A stretch of DNA of 64,000 bases from Rhodopseudomonas sp. P2A-2r (GCF_026015985.1 NZ_CP110389.1:5302001-5366000); one strand, 5' to 3'; shown: positions 47,418 through 57,983, counted from the stretch's first letter. The notes: a model not told the origin generated them from the sequence alone. Numbers and translations are program-made.

Positions 47418-49007
47418 CTAGAACGTCAGCGCCTTGGCCTGCTTCACCTGCGGCAGGGTCTGCACCTTCGCCAGCACATCCGCCGGCACGGCACCGTCAA
47501 CCTCGACCAGGGCAATGGCGTCACCGCCCTTGCTGTTGCGGCCGAGATGGAAGGTAGCGATGTTGATCCTGGCGTCGCCGAGCAGCGAGGCGAACTGGCC
47601 GATGAAACCGGGCTTGTCCTCGTTGGTAACGTAGATCATCGACTTGCCGAATTCGGCATCGACCCGGATGCCCTTGATATCGACCAGACGCGGCTGGCCG
47701 TCGGCATAGACCGTACCGGACACCGAGCGCTCCTGCTTGTCGGTGGTCACCGTCACCGTGATCAGGCTCTCGTAGTCGCTCTGCGCGGCACGCACCACTT
47801 CGTCCACCACCATGCCGCGCTCCTTGGCGACGACGGGGGCGGAGACGACGTTGATGTCGCCGAGCATCGGGCGCAGCAGCCCGGTGAGCGCCGCCGAGGT
47901 CAGTGCCTTGATCTTCATTTCGCCGACAGCGCCTTCATAGGTGATGGTGACCTTGGCGATGCCGGTCTCGGTCAGCTGCCCGGCGAACGAGCCCAGCTTT
48001 TCGGCGAGTTCGATGAACGGCTTCAGCTTCGGCGCTTCCTCGGCGGTGATCGACGGGAAGTTGACCGCGTTCGAGATCGCGCCGGTGAGCAGATAGTCGG
48101 ACATCTGCTCGGCGACCTGCAGCGCGACGTTTTCCTGCGCCTCGGTGGTGGCTGCGCCGAGATGCGGCGTGCAGATCACGTTGGGATGGCCGAACAGCAC
48201 GTTAGCGGTCGCGGGCTCCTCGACGAACACGTCGAAGGCGGCGCCAGCGACATGCTTCGTGTTCAACGCATCGACCAGCGCCTGCTCGTCGACCAGACCG
48301 CCGCGGGCGCAGTTGATGATGCGCACGCCCTGCTTCATCTTGGCGATTGCTGTGGCGTCGATGATGTTCTTGGTCTTGTCGGTCAGCGGCGTGTGCAGCG
48401 TGATGAAATCGGCGCGCTTGAACAGGTCCTCAAGCTCGACCTTCTCGACGCCGAGATCCTTGGCGCGCTCCGGCGACAGGAACGGATCGAAGGCGATCAC
48501 CTTCATGCGCAGGCCGAGCGCGCGGTCGGCGACGATCGAGCCGATATTGCCGCAGCCGACCACGCCCAGCGTCTTGCCGGTGATCTCCACGCCCATGAAG
48601 CGGTTCTTCTCCCACTTGCCGGCCTGGGTCGAGGCATCGGCCTGCGGGATCTCGCGCGCCAGCGCCATCATCAGCGTGATGGCGTGTTCGGCTGTGGTGA
48701 TGGAATTGCCGAACGGCGTGTTCATCACGATGATGCCCTTGGCGGTCGCCGCGGGGATCTCGACATTGTCGACGCCGATGCCGGCGCGGCCGATCACTTT
48801 CAGTCGCGTCGCCTTCTCAAGGATCTTGGCCGTGGCCTTGGTGGCCGAGCGGATGGCCAGGCCGTCATAGTTGCCGATAATTTCGGCGAGCTTGTCCTTA
48901 TCCTTGCCGAGGTTCGGCTGGAAGTCGACGTCGATGCCGCGATCCTTGAAGATCTGCACGGCGGCGGGAGAGAGAGCATCGGAAATGAGGACTTTGGGGG
49001 CGGTCAT
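47418..49007 (-). CDS. serA: D-3-phosphoglycerate dehydrogenase
   Basis: A 529-residue long-form enzyme that oxidises 3-phosphoglycerate with NAD to start serine synthesis. The Rossmann motif is VVGCGNIGSIVADRA. Catalytic Arg lies in INCARGGLVDEQAL, the Glu in VFVEEPA and His in CTPHLGAATTEAQ. After about residue 320 come the ASB domain and a C-terminal ACT domain (YVTNEDKPGFIGQFASLLGDARINIATFHLGR), which mediates serine feedback in many homologues. It lies downstream of serC in the same direction, with a palindromic repeat between. Cytosolic. Confidence 0.97.
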   Translation of the reverse strand: MTAPKVLISDALSPAAVQIFKDRGIDVDFQPNLGKDKDKLAEIIGNYDGLAIRSATKATAKILEKATRLKVIGRAGIGVDNVEIPAATAKGIIVMNTPFGNSITTAEHAITLMMALAREIPQADASTQAGKWEKNRFMGVEITGKTLGVVGCGNIGSIVADRALGLRMKVIAFDPFLSPERAKDLGVEKVELEDLFKRADFITLHTPLTDKTKNIIDATAIAKMKQGVRIINCARGGLVDEQALVDALNTKHVAGAAFDVFVEEPATANVLFGHPNVICTPHLGAATTEAQENVALQVAEQMSDYLLTGAISNAVNFPSITAEEAPKLKPFIELAEKLGSFAGQLTETGIAKVTITYEGAVGEMKIKALTSAALTGLLRPMLGDINVVSAPVVAKERGMVVDEVVRAAQSDYESLITVTVTTDKQERSVSGTVYADGQPRLVDIKGIRVDAEFGKSMIYVTNEDKPGFIGQFASLLGDARINIATFHLGRNSKGGDAIALVEVDGAVPADVLAKVQTLPQVKQAKALTF

Positions 49008-49021
49008 GATGAGGCTCCTTC

Positions 49022-49185
49022 ACCCTCCCCTTGAGGGGAGGGTCGGCGCGAAGCGCCGGGATGGGGTGAAGCTACGAGCTGACAATTGAGTGAACGAGCG
49101 GGGGAGTTCTTCACCCCACCCCGCCGAATCGTGACGACGCCGCGCGTCGCTCAGGGTCCGTCGACCCTCCCCTCCAGGGGAGGGT
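49022..49185. repeat. Paired hairpins between serC and serA
   Basis: accctcccc / ggggagggt occurs twice: 49022-49030 with 49035-49043, and 49164-49172 with 49177-49185. Both use the same 9-base arms, about 120 bases apart. The intervening DNA includes cggcgcgaagcgccg and cttcaccccaccccg, typical of rhizobial REP-like blocks. It fills most of the serC-serA gap. Confidence 0.75.
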
Positions 49186-49194
49186 AAGAAGTGC

Positions 49195-50367
49195 TTAAGC
49201 CGCCTTGGCGAGCGAGGACTTCATCTCGGCGAACGCCCAGTCGATCCACTGCGTCAGGATCTCGACGTCCTTGGCTTCCACGGTGGCGCCGCACCAGATG
49301 CGCAGGCCGGCGGGAGCGTCGCGGTAGTGCGCGAAGTCGAAACCGGCGCCTTCCTTCTCGACCAGCGCCACCAGCTTCTTGGCGAAGTCAGCCTGGGCAT
49401 CGGCTGACAGCGACGTGATGGCGGGATCGACCACCTTCATGCACACCGAGGTGTTGGAGCGGATCGCCGGATCGGCAGCGAGGAAGTCCACCCACGGCGT
49501 GCGGGCCTTCCAGTCGGCCAGCACCTTGGTGTTGGCGTCGGCGCGCGCGATCAGCGCGCTGAGACCGCCGACCGACTTGGCCCAGCCGAGCGCATCCAGA
49601 TAGTCCTCGACGCACAGCATCGACGGCGTGTTGATGGTCTCGCCTTCGAAAATGCCTTCGTTTAGCTTGCCGCCCTTGGTCATGCGGAAGATCTTTGGCA
49701 GCGGCCAGGCCGGCGTGTAGCTCTCGAGACGCGCGACAGCGCGCGGGCTGAGCACCAGCATGCCGTGCGCAGCTTCGCCGCCCAGCGCCTTCTGCCAAGA
49801 GAAGGTGACGACATCGAGCTTGGCCCAGTCGAGCTTCTGCGCGAACGCCGCGGAGGTGGCGTCGCAGATGGTCAGGCCTTCACGATCGGCCTTGATCCAG
49901 TCGGCATTGGGCACGCGCACGCCGGAGGTGGTGCCGTTCCAGGTGAAGACGATGTCCGACGCCGGATCGGCCTTGGAGAGGTCAGGAATTTCGCCATAGC
50001 CGGCATGCAGCTTGGTGACGTCCTTGAGCTTCAGTTCCTTGACGATGTCGCTAACCCAGCCTTCGCCGAAGGATTCCCATGCGATGGTGGTGACGGGCCG
50101 CGCACCGAGCAGCGACCACAGCGCCATTTCGACCGCGCCGGTATCCGACGCCGGCACGATGCCGATCTTGTAGCCGGCCGGAACTTCCAGCACTTCGCGG
50201 GTCAGTTCGATGGCGAGCTTGAGCTTGGCCTTGCCGACCTTCGCGCGATGCGAACGGCCGAGGGCTGCATCCTTGAGATTTTCGGGGGTCCAACCGGGGC
50301 GCTTGGCGCAGGGACCGGAGGAAAAATGCGGCACGTTCGGCCGCGAAGATGGCTTAGCTGCAGTCAT
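49195..50367 (-). CDS. serC: Phosphoserine aminotransferase
   Basis: A 390-residue PLP enzyme of the alphaproteobacterial long SerC type. It transaminates 3-phosphohydroxypyruvate with glutamate. N-terminal [17 protein letters not shown] is the family signature. The PLP lysine is in [44 protein letters not shown] and the C-terminal [11 protein letters not shown] are also typical. ATG 50367. With serA it supplies two of the three steps to serine; serB is not in the window. Confidence 0.96.
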   Translation of the reverse strand: MTAAKPSSRPNVPHFSSGPCAKRPGWTPENLKDAALGRSHRAKVGKAKLKLAIELTREVLEVPAGYKIGIVPASDTGAVEMALWSLLGARPVTTIAWESFGEGWVSDIVKELKLKDVTKLHAGYGEIPDLSKADPASDIVFTWNGTTSGVRVPNADWIKADREGLTICDATSAAFAQKLDWAKLDVVTFSWQKALGGEAAHGMLVLSPRAVARLESYTPAWPLPKIFRMTKGGKLNEGIFEGETINTPSMLCVEDYLDALGWAKSVGGLSALIARADANTKVLADWKARTPWVDFLAADPAIRSNTSVCMKVVDPAITSLSADAQADFAKKLVALVEKEGAGFDFAHYRDAPAGLRIWCGATVEAKDVEILTQWIDWAFAEMKSSLAKAA

Positions 50368-50445
50368 AATCTATCCTTCCAGATAGCAAGCCTCCCGTTG
50401 GGGGAGGTGGCCCGCTGGCGTGGATATGGGAATCGCCTTCCGGCG

Positions 50446-50655
50446 TCAAGGAACTTCCCAGCACGCGCGAAAAGGTGATGACGGTTCATCCTGCTCCGCT
50501 TCCTGCTCCCGCGCGAGCAATCCCGCCGCCACGGTCACTGAACGTATCGCCTTCCGTTTGCTGGTGAATTTCATCACGCCGCGATCGTTCACCTGGACAA
50601 CGTAGTCGTTGCCGATTTTGACGATCGCATAGCATTTCTTGATTTCGACATTCAC
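50446..50655 (-). CDS. Small hypothetical protein
   Basis: A 69-residue protein from GTG 50655 (MNVEIKKCYAIVKIGNDYVVQVNDRG...). The pattern YAIVKIGNDYVVQVNDRGVMKFTSKRKAIRSV looks like a small beta-rich fold with a helix, as seen in short conserved rhizobial proteins. The C-terminal 20 residues are acidic and disordered. The RBS is weak, which lowers certainty. It stands alone upstream of serC. Confidence 0.5.
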   Translation of the reverse strand: MNVEIKKCYAIVKIGNDYVVQVNDRGVMKFTSKRKAIRSVTVAAGLLAREQEAEQDEPSSPFRACWEVP

Positions 50656-50765
50656 GCTCGATATACGCGCGAGACGTCTGTCCGTTGCACGACATTACCA
50701 TCGCGCGCCCATTTGGTTGCCAACAGTTAACCGGAACCGGCCGGATCGCAGCCTCGCTGCGGCAA

Positions 50766-51356
50766 TCAACGGGCCGGCGGCAGGTCCAGTTCACGTTCCG
50801 CCGCGGCGATCCAGCGCCGGATCGATGCGTAGCCGTCGAGATGGAAGCCGCCTTCATGGGCGACGCGCGTATAGGCCAACAGCGCCACGTCGGCGAGCGA
50901 GAAAGGATCGCCGATCAGGAACCGGGTCGCCGCGAGCTGATGCTCCATCCGCGCCAGCGCAAAGTAGCCACGCTTGATCTTTTCCGGATCGAGGTCGGAG
51001 GCCGGCTTGCCGAGATAGACCATCTGGAAACGGCAGACGGCGATATAGGGCTCGTGGCTGTACTGCTCCCAGAACAGCCACTCGTCCATCTTCGCGGCCT
51101 GGAAGGCATCGCGGGGAACAAGATCGCTGTCGCGCGCGAGATAGCGGATGATGGCGTTTGATTGCGCCAGCACGCGGCCGTCGTCGAGCACGATGGTCGG
51201 CACCTGCCCGGCCCCGTTGAGCCTGAGGAATTCCGGCGTCCGGCTTTCGCCCTTCATCGTATCGACGTCGACCCAGTCATACGGCAGCGCCAGCTGGTCA
51301 CAGACCCACTTCACCTTCAGGCAGTTGCCGGAACTGCTGTCGCCGTAGATCTTCAT
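50766..51356 (-). CDS. Glutathione S-transferase family protein
   Basis: A 196-residue cytosolic GST. N-terminal thioredoxin-like domain 1-75: MKIYGDSSSGNCLKVKWVCDQLALPYDWVDVD, cis-Pro in GQVPTIVLDDG and SNAIIRYLA. C-terminal helical domain 85-196 with FLIGDPFSLADVALLAYTRVAHEGGFHL. Several serines (SSSGN) stand at the catalytic position, as in theta/beta-like GSTs. The frame reaches to 51542, but ATG 51356 gives the canonical start. Detoxification or dehalogenation roles are possible. Confidence 0.92.
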   Translation of the reverse strand: MKIYGDSSSGNCLKVKWVCDQLALPYDWVDVDTMKGESRTPEFLRLNGAGQVPTIVLDDGRVLAQSNAIIRYLARDSDLVPRDAFQAAKMDEWLFWEQYSHEPYIAVCRFQMVYLGKPASDLDPEKIKRGYFALARMEHQLAATRFLIGDPFSLADVALLAYTRVAHEGGFHLDGYASIRRWIAAAERELDLPPAR

Positions 51357-51438
51357 GATCGCCCTGCTCCATGTCGGAAGCCCAGGGCAGCAGCCCGGCC
51401 AAATCCTGTCAACAGGTTTGGCGGGCGGCGGCGCGCGA

Positions 51439-52263
51439 TCAGAACTTGTAGCCGAGGCCGGCGCGCACGGTGTTGATGCTGGTATCGACCGCCGACGAGA
51501 AGCGGATGTATTCCCACTCGGCACGCAGGAACAGGCCGCCAATCAAATTGACGTCCACGCCAAGTCCGGCGGAATAGCCGTAGAGCAAGTGGCTATATTG
51601 GGCATCGGTCTTGTTGTGGTCGAACGAAATGTACTGAAAACCTGGCGCCGCGTTGACGTTGACGGACTGGCCGAAGACGCGCGCCGTCCTGATGATGTCC
51701 GCCTGTCCCAGCGCGACACCGCCGAACATGTAGGGCAAAAATGATCCGAACGCGTAGCCCGCGCGGGCCCGGAACGTGCCGATGTCGGTGATCGACATGC
51801 TGGATGAACCGTAGTTGGTCACGCCATCGGTGTAGCCGAGCGAGTCGACGAACGAACGTCCCACGCTGCCGCTCTGCGTGCCGCCGAATTTGCCATGTAG
51901 ATAGCTGAGCTCGACGCCGATCACCACGTCGTCCCACTGGCTGTTATAGCCGACGAAGCCGCCGAAGCCGTTGCCGTTCTGTGATGCCTTGCCCATGACG
52001 GGCCATTGCGACACCTGGCCGTCCTGCTCGATCGCGAGGCCGTCAAGCATTCGCGCCGTAACCGCGCGCGTGGCTCCCGCGAAATTCATGTCGGAGCGGC
52101 CATAGCCAGCCTGGGCACCGATATAGTAGCCCTGCCAGTTCACCTGCGAGGAGCTCACGCCGTCCGAAAAGGCGCCGCGCAGCACCGGAAGGTCCGGCAT
52201 GTCTGCGGCCTGTGCGCCATGCGCCATCCCAAGCATTGCCGTCGCCATCAGAAACTTACGCAT
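51439..52263 (-). CDS. Outer-membrane beta-barrel protein (Omp25/porin-like family)
   Basis: A 274-residue exported protein. Signal peptide 1-20 (MRKFLMATAMLGMAHGAQA-AD). The mature part is built of alternating Gly/aromatic beta strands (NWQGYYIGAQAGYGRSDMNF, GFGGFVGYNSQWDDVVIGVELSY) and ends with the barrel signature TVRAGLGYKF (C-terminal Phe). It is typical of rhizobial Omp25/Omp31-like 8-stranded barrels. Start is ATG 52263; an upstream frame to 52299 exists. It is codirectional with the second barrel gene upstream. Confidence 0.88.
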   Translation of the reverse strand: MRKFLMATAMLGMAHGAQAADMPDLPVLRGAFSDGVSSSQVNWQGYYIGAQAGYGRSDMNFAGATRAVTARMLDGLAIEQDGQVSQWPVMGKASQNGNGFGGFVGYNSQWDDVVIGVELSYLHGKFGGTQSGSVGRSFVDSLGYTDGVTNYGSSSMSITDIGTFRARAGYAFGSFLPYMFGGVALGQADIIRTARVFGQSVNVNAAPGFQYISFDHNKTDAQYSHLLYGYSAGLGVDVNLIGGLFLRAEWEYIRFSSAVDTSINTVRAGLGYKF

Positions 52264-52350
52264 CACGACATCCCTCAACTCATCGACTGTCATGATCATC
52301 CCGCGTTAACCTTAACCAATGGTTGCGCGAGTGTGGTTCGCGCAAAACAA

Positions 52351-52377
52351 AACGGCGCGGGAAGGTCCCGCGCCGTT
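52351..52377 (-). terminator. Rho-independent terminator of the second beta-barrel gene
   Basis: Stem aacggcgcggga (52351-52362) pairs perfectly with tcccgcgccgtt (52366-52377), loop agg. On the minus strand it is followed by TTTTGTTTT. It lies about 27 nt past the corrected stop at 52404. Confidence 0.87.
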
Positions 52378-52403
52378 AAGATGTCTTAAGATAGTTGGGC
52401 CGA

Positions 52404-53257
52404 TCAGCCCTTGCGGATCAACGGCGGCGGCGGCGGCGCATAGGCCGGCGGGCTGTCGAGATTCCAGCGCACGCCGAGCTTCAGATCATGCGAGGTGATG
52501 TCCTTGAACTGCATGGCAACCCCTTCGTGAAGCCAGTGTAGTCCGAAACGGGCCCGGTGGTGCCGCTACCGAGATTCATGTAGCTGTAGCCAAGTTCGAC
52601 GGTCATCGCCGGGTTGACCTTGTAGGCCAGACCGGTGTGCAGCGCCCAGGCGAAATTCCACTTCGACGCGGCCGGCGCGCCCGCGTAGCTCGACGAGCTG
52701 ACGAAGTTGACGAGCGTCCCACCGTTATCAGTGTAATTCGCAATATTGACGCGAGCCATACCGACACCAGCACCGACAAACGGTGTCACACACCACCAGG
52801 TGCCCAGATCGACATAGCCGTTGGCCATTGCGACCCACTCAGACTTGCTCGCATTATAGTTATTGACGCCACTCCCAACGAATCCGCTCGAGGGAAAGGT
52901 GATGCGGTCGGTGCCCTTAAAGTTCGAATTGCCGCGGTACTGGCCAGTGATGTCGCCGCGGAACCAGCTATTGAACTGATAGCCGACGCCGACCTGATAG
53001 ATGCCTGCGGTGTCGAAAGCCGTGGTCTCCTGAAGCGACAGCAGAGCGGCGTTCCGGTTATCGCCCATTTCGATGTTCTTCACGCGCTGGTTGCTGAAGC
53101 CGATGTCGCCGCGGAGGTACCAGCCACCGAATTCTTCGGCCGGCGGGGCCGGCGGCGCGTAGTACTGCGGCGGCGGCATGGGCATGTCGGCGGCAAAAAC
53201 CGCGGTCGACATCAGGGAAGCCGCTCCGGCGGCCAATATCAATTTCACGCTACGCAT
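52404..53257 (-). CDS. Outer-membrane beta-barrel protein, frameshifted near its C-terminus
   Basis: Signal peptide 1-22 (MRSVKLILAAGAASLMSTAVFA-AD), then a Pro-rich stretch (MPMPPPQYYAPPAPPAEE) and a barrel (GGWYLRGDIGFSNQRVK, YQVGVGYQFNSWFRGD, MTVELGYSYMNLGSG). After GFTKG the frame ends in noise at 52481. The expected ending (MQFKDITSHDLKLGVRWNLDS...PPPPPLIRKG) is one frame over and stops at 52404. One base lost in the C4 run at 52520-52523 explains it (corrected length 284). The family recurs in Bradyrhizobium. The proline tail after the last strand is unusual. Confidence 0.85.
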
Positions 53258-53468
53258 TGGCGTCGTCCTTTTTCAAGAGAGGCAATACCGGGGGCCCCAC
53301 ACTCAGAAACTCACGGACGGACGATGACACCAAATTCTTAAGCGGCGCTTAACCCTAACAATTAAGGTTGACAATATGTGAGGACCGCTGTGGAACCCGC
53401 GCACGACGCGGTCGCGCCACAAGTACTAACAATGTGTTGATATCAAACTGGAGCGCGCGGCGGTTTGG

Positions 53469-54722
53469 CTAGTGCGCAGAGCGCGGCATCTTCGGCAGCA
53501 GAACCGCGAGCAGGCCGATGGCCGGCAGCACCGCGCAAAGTTGATAGACGAAGGCGATGCCCATGCGGTCGGCGACCTCGCCGAGCAGCGCCGCGCCGAT
53601 GCCCCCTGCCCCGAAGGCAAAGCCGAAGAACAAGCCGGAGATCATGCCGAAGCGATGCGGCACCAGTTCCTGGGCGTAGACCAGGATCGCCGGCATCGCC
53701 GACGACAGGACGAAACCGATGATCACGCTCAGCACCGCGGTGCCCATCAGGCCTGCGAACGGAAGCGCCAGCGTGAACGGCAACACGCCGAGGATCGAGA
53801 ACCAGATCACGTAGCGGCGGCCGATACGATCGCCGATCGGACCGCCGAAGAAGGTGCCCACCGCATTCGCCCCGAGAAACGCGAACAGATAAAGTTGCGC
53901 GCCCTGCGTCGAGACGCCGAACTTCTCGATCAGGTAAAATGTGTAGTAGCTGGTCAGGCTCGACATGTAGATGAACTTCGAGAACACCAGCACGATCAGA
54001 ATGCCGATGGCAAAGGCCACGCGTCGCGATGTCGGGGCATCCGGATGCCGCGCCACGGCCCTGGCGGCGCGCGGCACGATGCGCGGCTTGTACCAGCGCC
54101 CGATCTGCCACAGCAGCACGATGGCGACGAACGCGATCGACGAAAACCAGGCGATGCTGGGCTGACCGAACGGCACCACGATCAACGCCGCGAGCACCGG
54201 CCCCAGCGCCGATCCGGCATTGCCGCCGACCTGGAACACGGATTGCGCCAGACCATAGCGCCCGCCGGACGCGAGCCGCGCGATCCGCGCCGATTCCGGA
54301 TGGAACACCGCCGAGCCCAGCCCGACCAGCGCCGCAGCGACCAGGATGACCGCATAGACATGGGCGATGCTGAGCAGCAACAGGCCGAAGAAGGTAAAGC
54401 CCATGCCGATCGCCAGCGAGAACGGCAGCGGCTTCTTGTCGGTGAAATGGCCCACCACCGGCTGCAGCAGCGAGGCGGTGATCTGGAACGCCAGCGTGAT
54501 CAGGCCGATCTGCGCGAAATCCAGCGCATAGTTTTCCTTCAGGATCGGATAGACCGACGGAATCAAGGACTGCATGGTGTCGTTGAGGAAGTGCGATAGG
54601 CTGATGCCGCCGAGCACCAGATAGGCCGGACCGGTTGGCGCAGCCAGTGCGGGCGTGCTCACAGGCGCGACCTGCGATTCCTCGGTAACGACAACGGGCT
54701 TGTTCACGACGGCATCCTGCAA
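53469..54722 (-). CDS. MFS transporter, fosmidomycin-resistance (Fsr)-like
   Basis: A 417-residue inner-membrane protein with 12 predicted TM helices. LGGISLSHFLNDTMQSLIPSVYPILKENYALDFAQIGLITLAFQ is highly characteristic of the Fsr family, as is GLGSAVFHPESARIARLASGGRYGLAQSVFQVGGNAG. These proteins export fosmidomycin and possibly other phosphonates or polar toxins. TTG 54722 is taken as start because GAGGAG lies 7 nt upstream. A GTG a few codons in would be the alternative. The gene stands alone. Confidence 0.9.
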   Translation of the reverse strand: MQDAVVNKPVVVTEESQVAPVSTPALAAPTGPAYLVLGGISLSHFLNDTMQSLIPSVYPILKENYALDFAQIGLITLAFQITASLLQPVVGHFTDKKPLPFSLAIGMGFTFFGLLLLSIAHVYAVILVAAALVGLGSAVFHPESARIARLASGGRYGLAQSVFQVGGNAGSALGPVLAALIVVPFGQPSIAWFSSIAFVAIVLLWQIGRWYKPRIVPRAARAVARHPDAPTSRRVAFAIGILIVLVFSKFIYMSSLTSYYTFYLIEKFGVSTQGAQLYLFAFLGANAVGTFFGGPIGDRIGRRYVIWFSILGVLPFTLALPFAGLMGTAVLSVIIGFVLSSAMPAILVYAQELVPHRFGMISGLFFGFAFGAGGIGAALLGEVADRMGIAFVYQLCAVLPAIGLLAVLLPKMPRSAH

Positions 54723-54830
54723 TGGGACGCTCCTCGTACAATGAACCGCCCGGGCGGACTATGGATATTAGTCGATAGCAGCGATGCGCGGCGATCGAGG
54801 TCTGACGCGCACGCCTGGATCTCACTGTCA

Positions 54831-54922
54831 TCGCCCGCGCAGGCGGGCGATCCAGTAGTCACCGGCGACAGTGACAAAGCCGAGGCAACGCCACTTACTG
54901 GATCACCCGCTTGCGCGGGTGA
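54831..54922. repeat. Inverted pair of hairpin repeats (BIME/MITE-like)
   Basis: Hairpin tcgcccgc-gcag-gcgggcga (54831-54850) and hairpin tcacccgc-ttgc-gcgggtga (54903-54922). With their flanks, gcgggcgatccagta (54843-54857) and tactggatcacccgc (54897 onward) are inverted copies with one mismatch. The pair encloses about 40 bases. It lies between the MFS and glmM genes. Confidence 0.72.
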
Positions 54923-54977
54923 TGATAATTGAGTGTAGTTCTAAAACGTTGTGGTCCGCGCACCCGTAGGCGCTCCA

Positions 54978-56321
54978 TCAAGCCGCGGCCTGCCCCAGCG
55001 CGGAGACGATGGTATCGACGACCTCCTCCACCAGAATGCGGTCGTCGCCCTCGCCCATCACGCGGATGACCGTCTCGGTGCCTGAGGCGCGGATCAACAG
55101 TCGGCCGTGGCCGTTCAGCCGGACCTGACCGGCGGCGATAGTCGACTGCACCTCGGCGTCGTCGAGCGGCTTGCCGCCGCGATAACGCACGTTCTTCAGG
55201 ATCTGCGGCAGCGGCTCGAACAGGTGGCAGACCTCGGAGACCGGGCGGCCCGACTTCTGCACCACCGCCAGCACCTGCAGGGCCGCGACGAAGCCGTCGC
55301 CGGTGGTCGCGTAGTCCGACATGATGATATGGCCGGACGGCTCGCCGCCGACATTGTAGCCGTTCTTCATCATCTGCTCGAGCACGTAGCGATCGCCGAC
55401 CGCGGTGCGGATCAGTTCGATGCCCTGCGCGTTGAGGAAGCGCTCGAGGCCGAGATTGGACATCACCGTGGAGACGATGCCCGGCTTGGCGAGGCGGCCG
55501 TCCTCCTTCCAGCTCTGCGCGATCACCGCCAGCAACTGGTCGCCGTCGACCACATGGCCACGCTCGTCGACGATGATGACGCGGTCGGCGTCGCCGTCCA
55601 GCGCGATGCCGATGTCGGCGCGCATCTCACGCACCTTGCGCGACAGCGCTTCCGGTGCGGTGGAGCCGCATTCCTTGTTGATGTTGAAGCCGTCGGGCTC
55701 GACACCGATGGAGATCACGTCGGCGCCCAGTTCCCACAGCGCTTCCGGGACCACCTTGTAGGCGGCGCCGTGGGCGCAATCGACCACGACGCGCAGGCCG
55801 TCGAGCGAGAGGTCGCGCGGCAGCGTGCGCTTGGCGAATTCGATGTAGCGGTCGTGCACGCCGTCGATGCGGCGAGCGCGGCCGAGGCTGGCGCTCTGTG
55901 CGAGCTTCCGGCCGAGATCCTCGTCGAGCAATTCCTCGATCTGTTTCTCGACGTCGTCCGACAGCTTGAAGCCGAGCGGACCGAACAGCTTGATGCCATT
56001 GTCCTCGAACAGGTTGTGCGACGCGGAAATCATCACGCCGAGGTCGGCGCGCATCGACTTGGTCAGCATCGCCACCGCCGGGGTCGGCATCGGGCCGACC
56101 AGCAGCACGTCCATGCCCACCGAGGTGAAGCCCGCCACCATGGCGTTCTCGATCATGTAGCCGGACAGCCTTGTGTCTTTGCCGATCACGACGCGGTGGC
56201 GATGTTCGCCACGCTGGAACACCAGGCCGGCGGCCTGCCCGACCTTCAACGCCAGCTCCGGCGTGATGACGCCATTGGCGCGGCCCCGAATGCCGTCGGT
56301 CCCGAAATATCTGCGGCTCAT
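54978..56321 (-). CDS. glmM: Phosphoglucosamine mutase
   Basis: A 447-residue enzyme that converts glucosamine-6-P to glucosamine-1-P for peptidoglycan and LPS. The N-terminal [15 protein letters not shown], active-site phosphoserine in [15 protein letters not shown], metal loop DGDADR, sugar loop GGEPSGH and C-terminal [12 protein letters not shown] are all present. ATG 56321 with GGGGG upstream is the start; the frame extends to 56375. Cytosolic and normally essential. Confidence 0.97.
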   Translation of the reverse strand: MSRRYFGTDGIRGRANGVITPELALKVGQAAGLVFQRGEHRHRVVIGKDTRLSGYMIENAMVAGFTSVGMDVLLVGPMPTPAVAMLTKSMRADLGVMISASHNLFEDNGIKLFGPLGFKLSDDVEKQIEELLDEDLGRKLAQSASLGRARRIDGVHDRYIEFAKRTLPRDLSLDGLRVVVDCAHGAAYKVVPEALWELGADVISIGVEPDGFNINKECGSTAPEALSRKVREMRADIGIALDGDADRVIIVDERGHVVDGDQLLAVIAQSWKEDGRLAKPGIVSTVMSNLGLERFLNAQGIELIRTAVGDRYVLEQMMKNGYNVGGEPSGHIIMSDYATTGDGFVAALQVLAVVQKSGRPVSEVCHLFEPLPQILKNVRYRGGKPLDDAEVQSTIAAGQVRLNGHGRLLIRASGTETVIRVMGEGDDRILVEEVVDTIVSALGQAAA

Positions 56322-56538
56322 GCTACCCCCCACCGTCGCCTGCGGCTGCCGGCAACCCCCGGCCCAACGCCCCAAGCGCGACGCCCCACTGGCGTGTGAC
56401 GATCTTATAAAGCCCCTCGGCCTAAAATCGCTTCAAAAAATATGATGAATAATTACCACCGGGCGGGCCGCTAAAATCACATAAGTCACTGATTTTGCTT
56501 AACGATGTCATGGATACGGCCGCCCGGGCCGCGCCGAT

Positions 56539-56766
<228 letters not shown>

Positions 56767-56807
56767 CTAGATGACTGCCCGAGCGGCAAATACAAGAAGG
56801 CAGCGCA

Positions 56808-57953
56808 ATGTCCCTGAACAAGATCACCTGCATCGAAGACCTTCGCCTGGAACACAAGCGCAAGGTGCCGAAGGCATTCTTCGATTACGTCGATCATGGC
56901 TCCTATAGCGAGGACACTTTTCGCGCCAACTGCACCGACCTGCAGAAGCTGAAATTCCGCCAGCGCATCCTGGTCGATATCGCCAACCGCGACACGTCGA
57001 CGACGATCCTTGGCGAGAAGGCCACCATGCCGCTGATCTGCGCGCCGGTGGGCTCCACCGGCATGCAGTACGGCGACGGCGAGATCCACGCCTGCCGCGC
57101 GGCGCAGGCGGCCGGCATTCCCTACACGCTGTCCACCATGTCGATCAATTCGATCGAGGACGTCGCCGAGAACGTGGAAAAGCCGTTCTGGTTCCAGCTC
57201 TACGTGATGAAGGACCGCGGCTTCATCAAGGAACTGATCGAGCGCGCCATTGCTGCGAAGTGCTGCGCGCTCGTCCTCACCGTCGACCTGCAGGTGATCG
57301 GTCAGCGCCACGCCGACATCAAGAACGGCCTGTCGGTGCCGCCGAAGATCTACAATCTCAAGAACATGATCGATTTCATCAGCAAGCCCGCATGGTTGAT
57401 GCGCACATTGCAGGCCAAGCGGCGCAACTTCGGCAACATCGCAGGTTTCGTCAAGAACGCCGACGACCTGGAATCCGTTTCGCAATGGACGGCGACACAG
57501 TTCGACGCCTCGCTGAACTGGAAGGATCTCGACTGGATCCGCAGCATCTGGCCGGGAAAGATCGTGATCAAGGGCATCCACGATGTCGTCGATGCGCGCG
57601 AGGCGGTGAAGGTCGGTGCCCAGGCCATGGTGGTCTCCAACCATGGCGGCCGTCAGCTCGACGGCGCGCCGTCGTCGATCTCGGTGCTGCCGGGGATCGT
57701 CGATGCGGTGGGGTCGGATATTGAAGTGATGTTCGACAGCGGCATCCGCTCCGGCCAGGACGTGATGCGCGCGCTCGCTTTGGGCGCGAAGTCCTGCATG
57801 ATCGGGCGGGCCTATATTTACGGCCTCGGTGCTTACGGCGGCCCCGGCGTGACCAAGGCGCTGGATATCCTGCGCAACGAACTCAGCGTCACCATGGGCC
57901 TGTGCGGCGTCAATTCAATTGCCGAAATCGACAAGCACGTATTGGTGCAGTAG
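56808..57953 (+). CDS. lldD: FMN-dependent alpha-hydroxy-acid (L-lactate) dehydrogenase
   Basis: A 381-residue TIM-barrel flavoenzyme that oxidises L-lactate or a related 2-hydroxy acid to the keto acid. KVPKAFFDYVDHGSYSEDTF near the N-terminus, PVGSTGMQYGDGE, FQLYVMKDRG, LTVDLQVIGQRHADI, the catalytic His region VVSNHGGRQLDGAPSS and FDSGIRSGQDVMRALALGA are all family features. The aagaagg RBS is 7 nt before ATG 56808. Membrane-associated electron transfer is usual for LldD; other substrates such as glycolate or mandelate cannot be excluded. Confidence 0.92.
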   Translation: MSLNKITCIEDLRLEHKRKVPKAFFDYVDHGSYSEDTFRANCTDLQKLKFRQRILVDIANRDTSTTILGEKATMPLICAPVGSTGMQYGDGEIHACRAAQAAGIPYTLSTMSINSIEDVAENVEKPFWFQLYVMKDRGFIKELIERAIAAKCCALVLTVDLQVIGQRHADIKNGLSVPPKIYNLKNMIDFISKPAWLMRTLQAKRRNFGNIAGFVKNADDLESVSQWTATQFDASLNWKDLDWIRSIWPGKIVIKGIHDVVDAREAVKVGAQAMVVSNHGGRQLDGAPSSISVLPGIVDAVGSDIEVMFDSGIRSGQDVMRALALGAKSCMIGRAYIYGLGAYGGPGVTKALDILRNELSVTMGLCGVNSIAEIDKHVLVQ

Positions 57954-57983
57954 CGACACGGCCGCGTCCTTCCCTCTCCCGCA

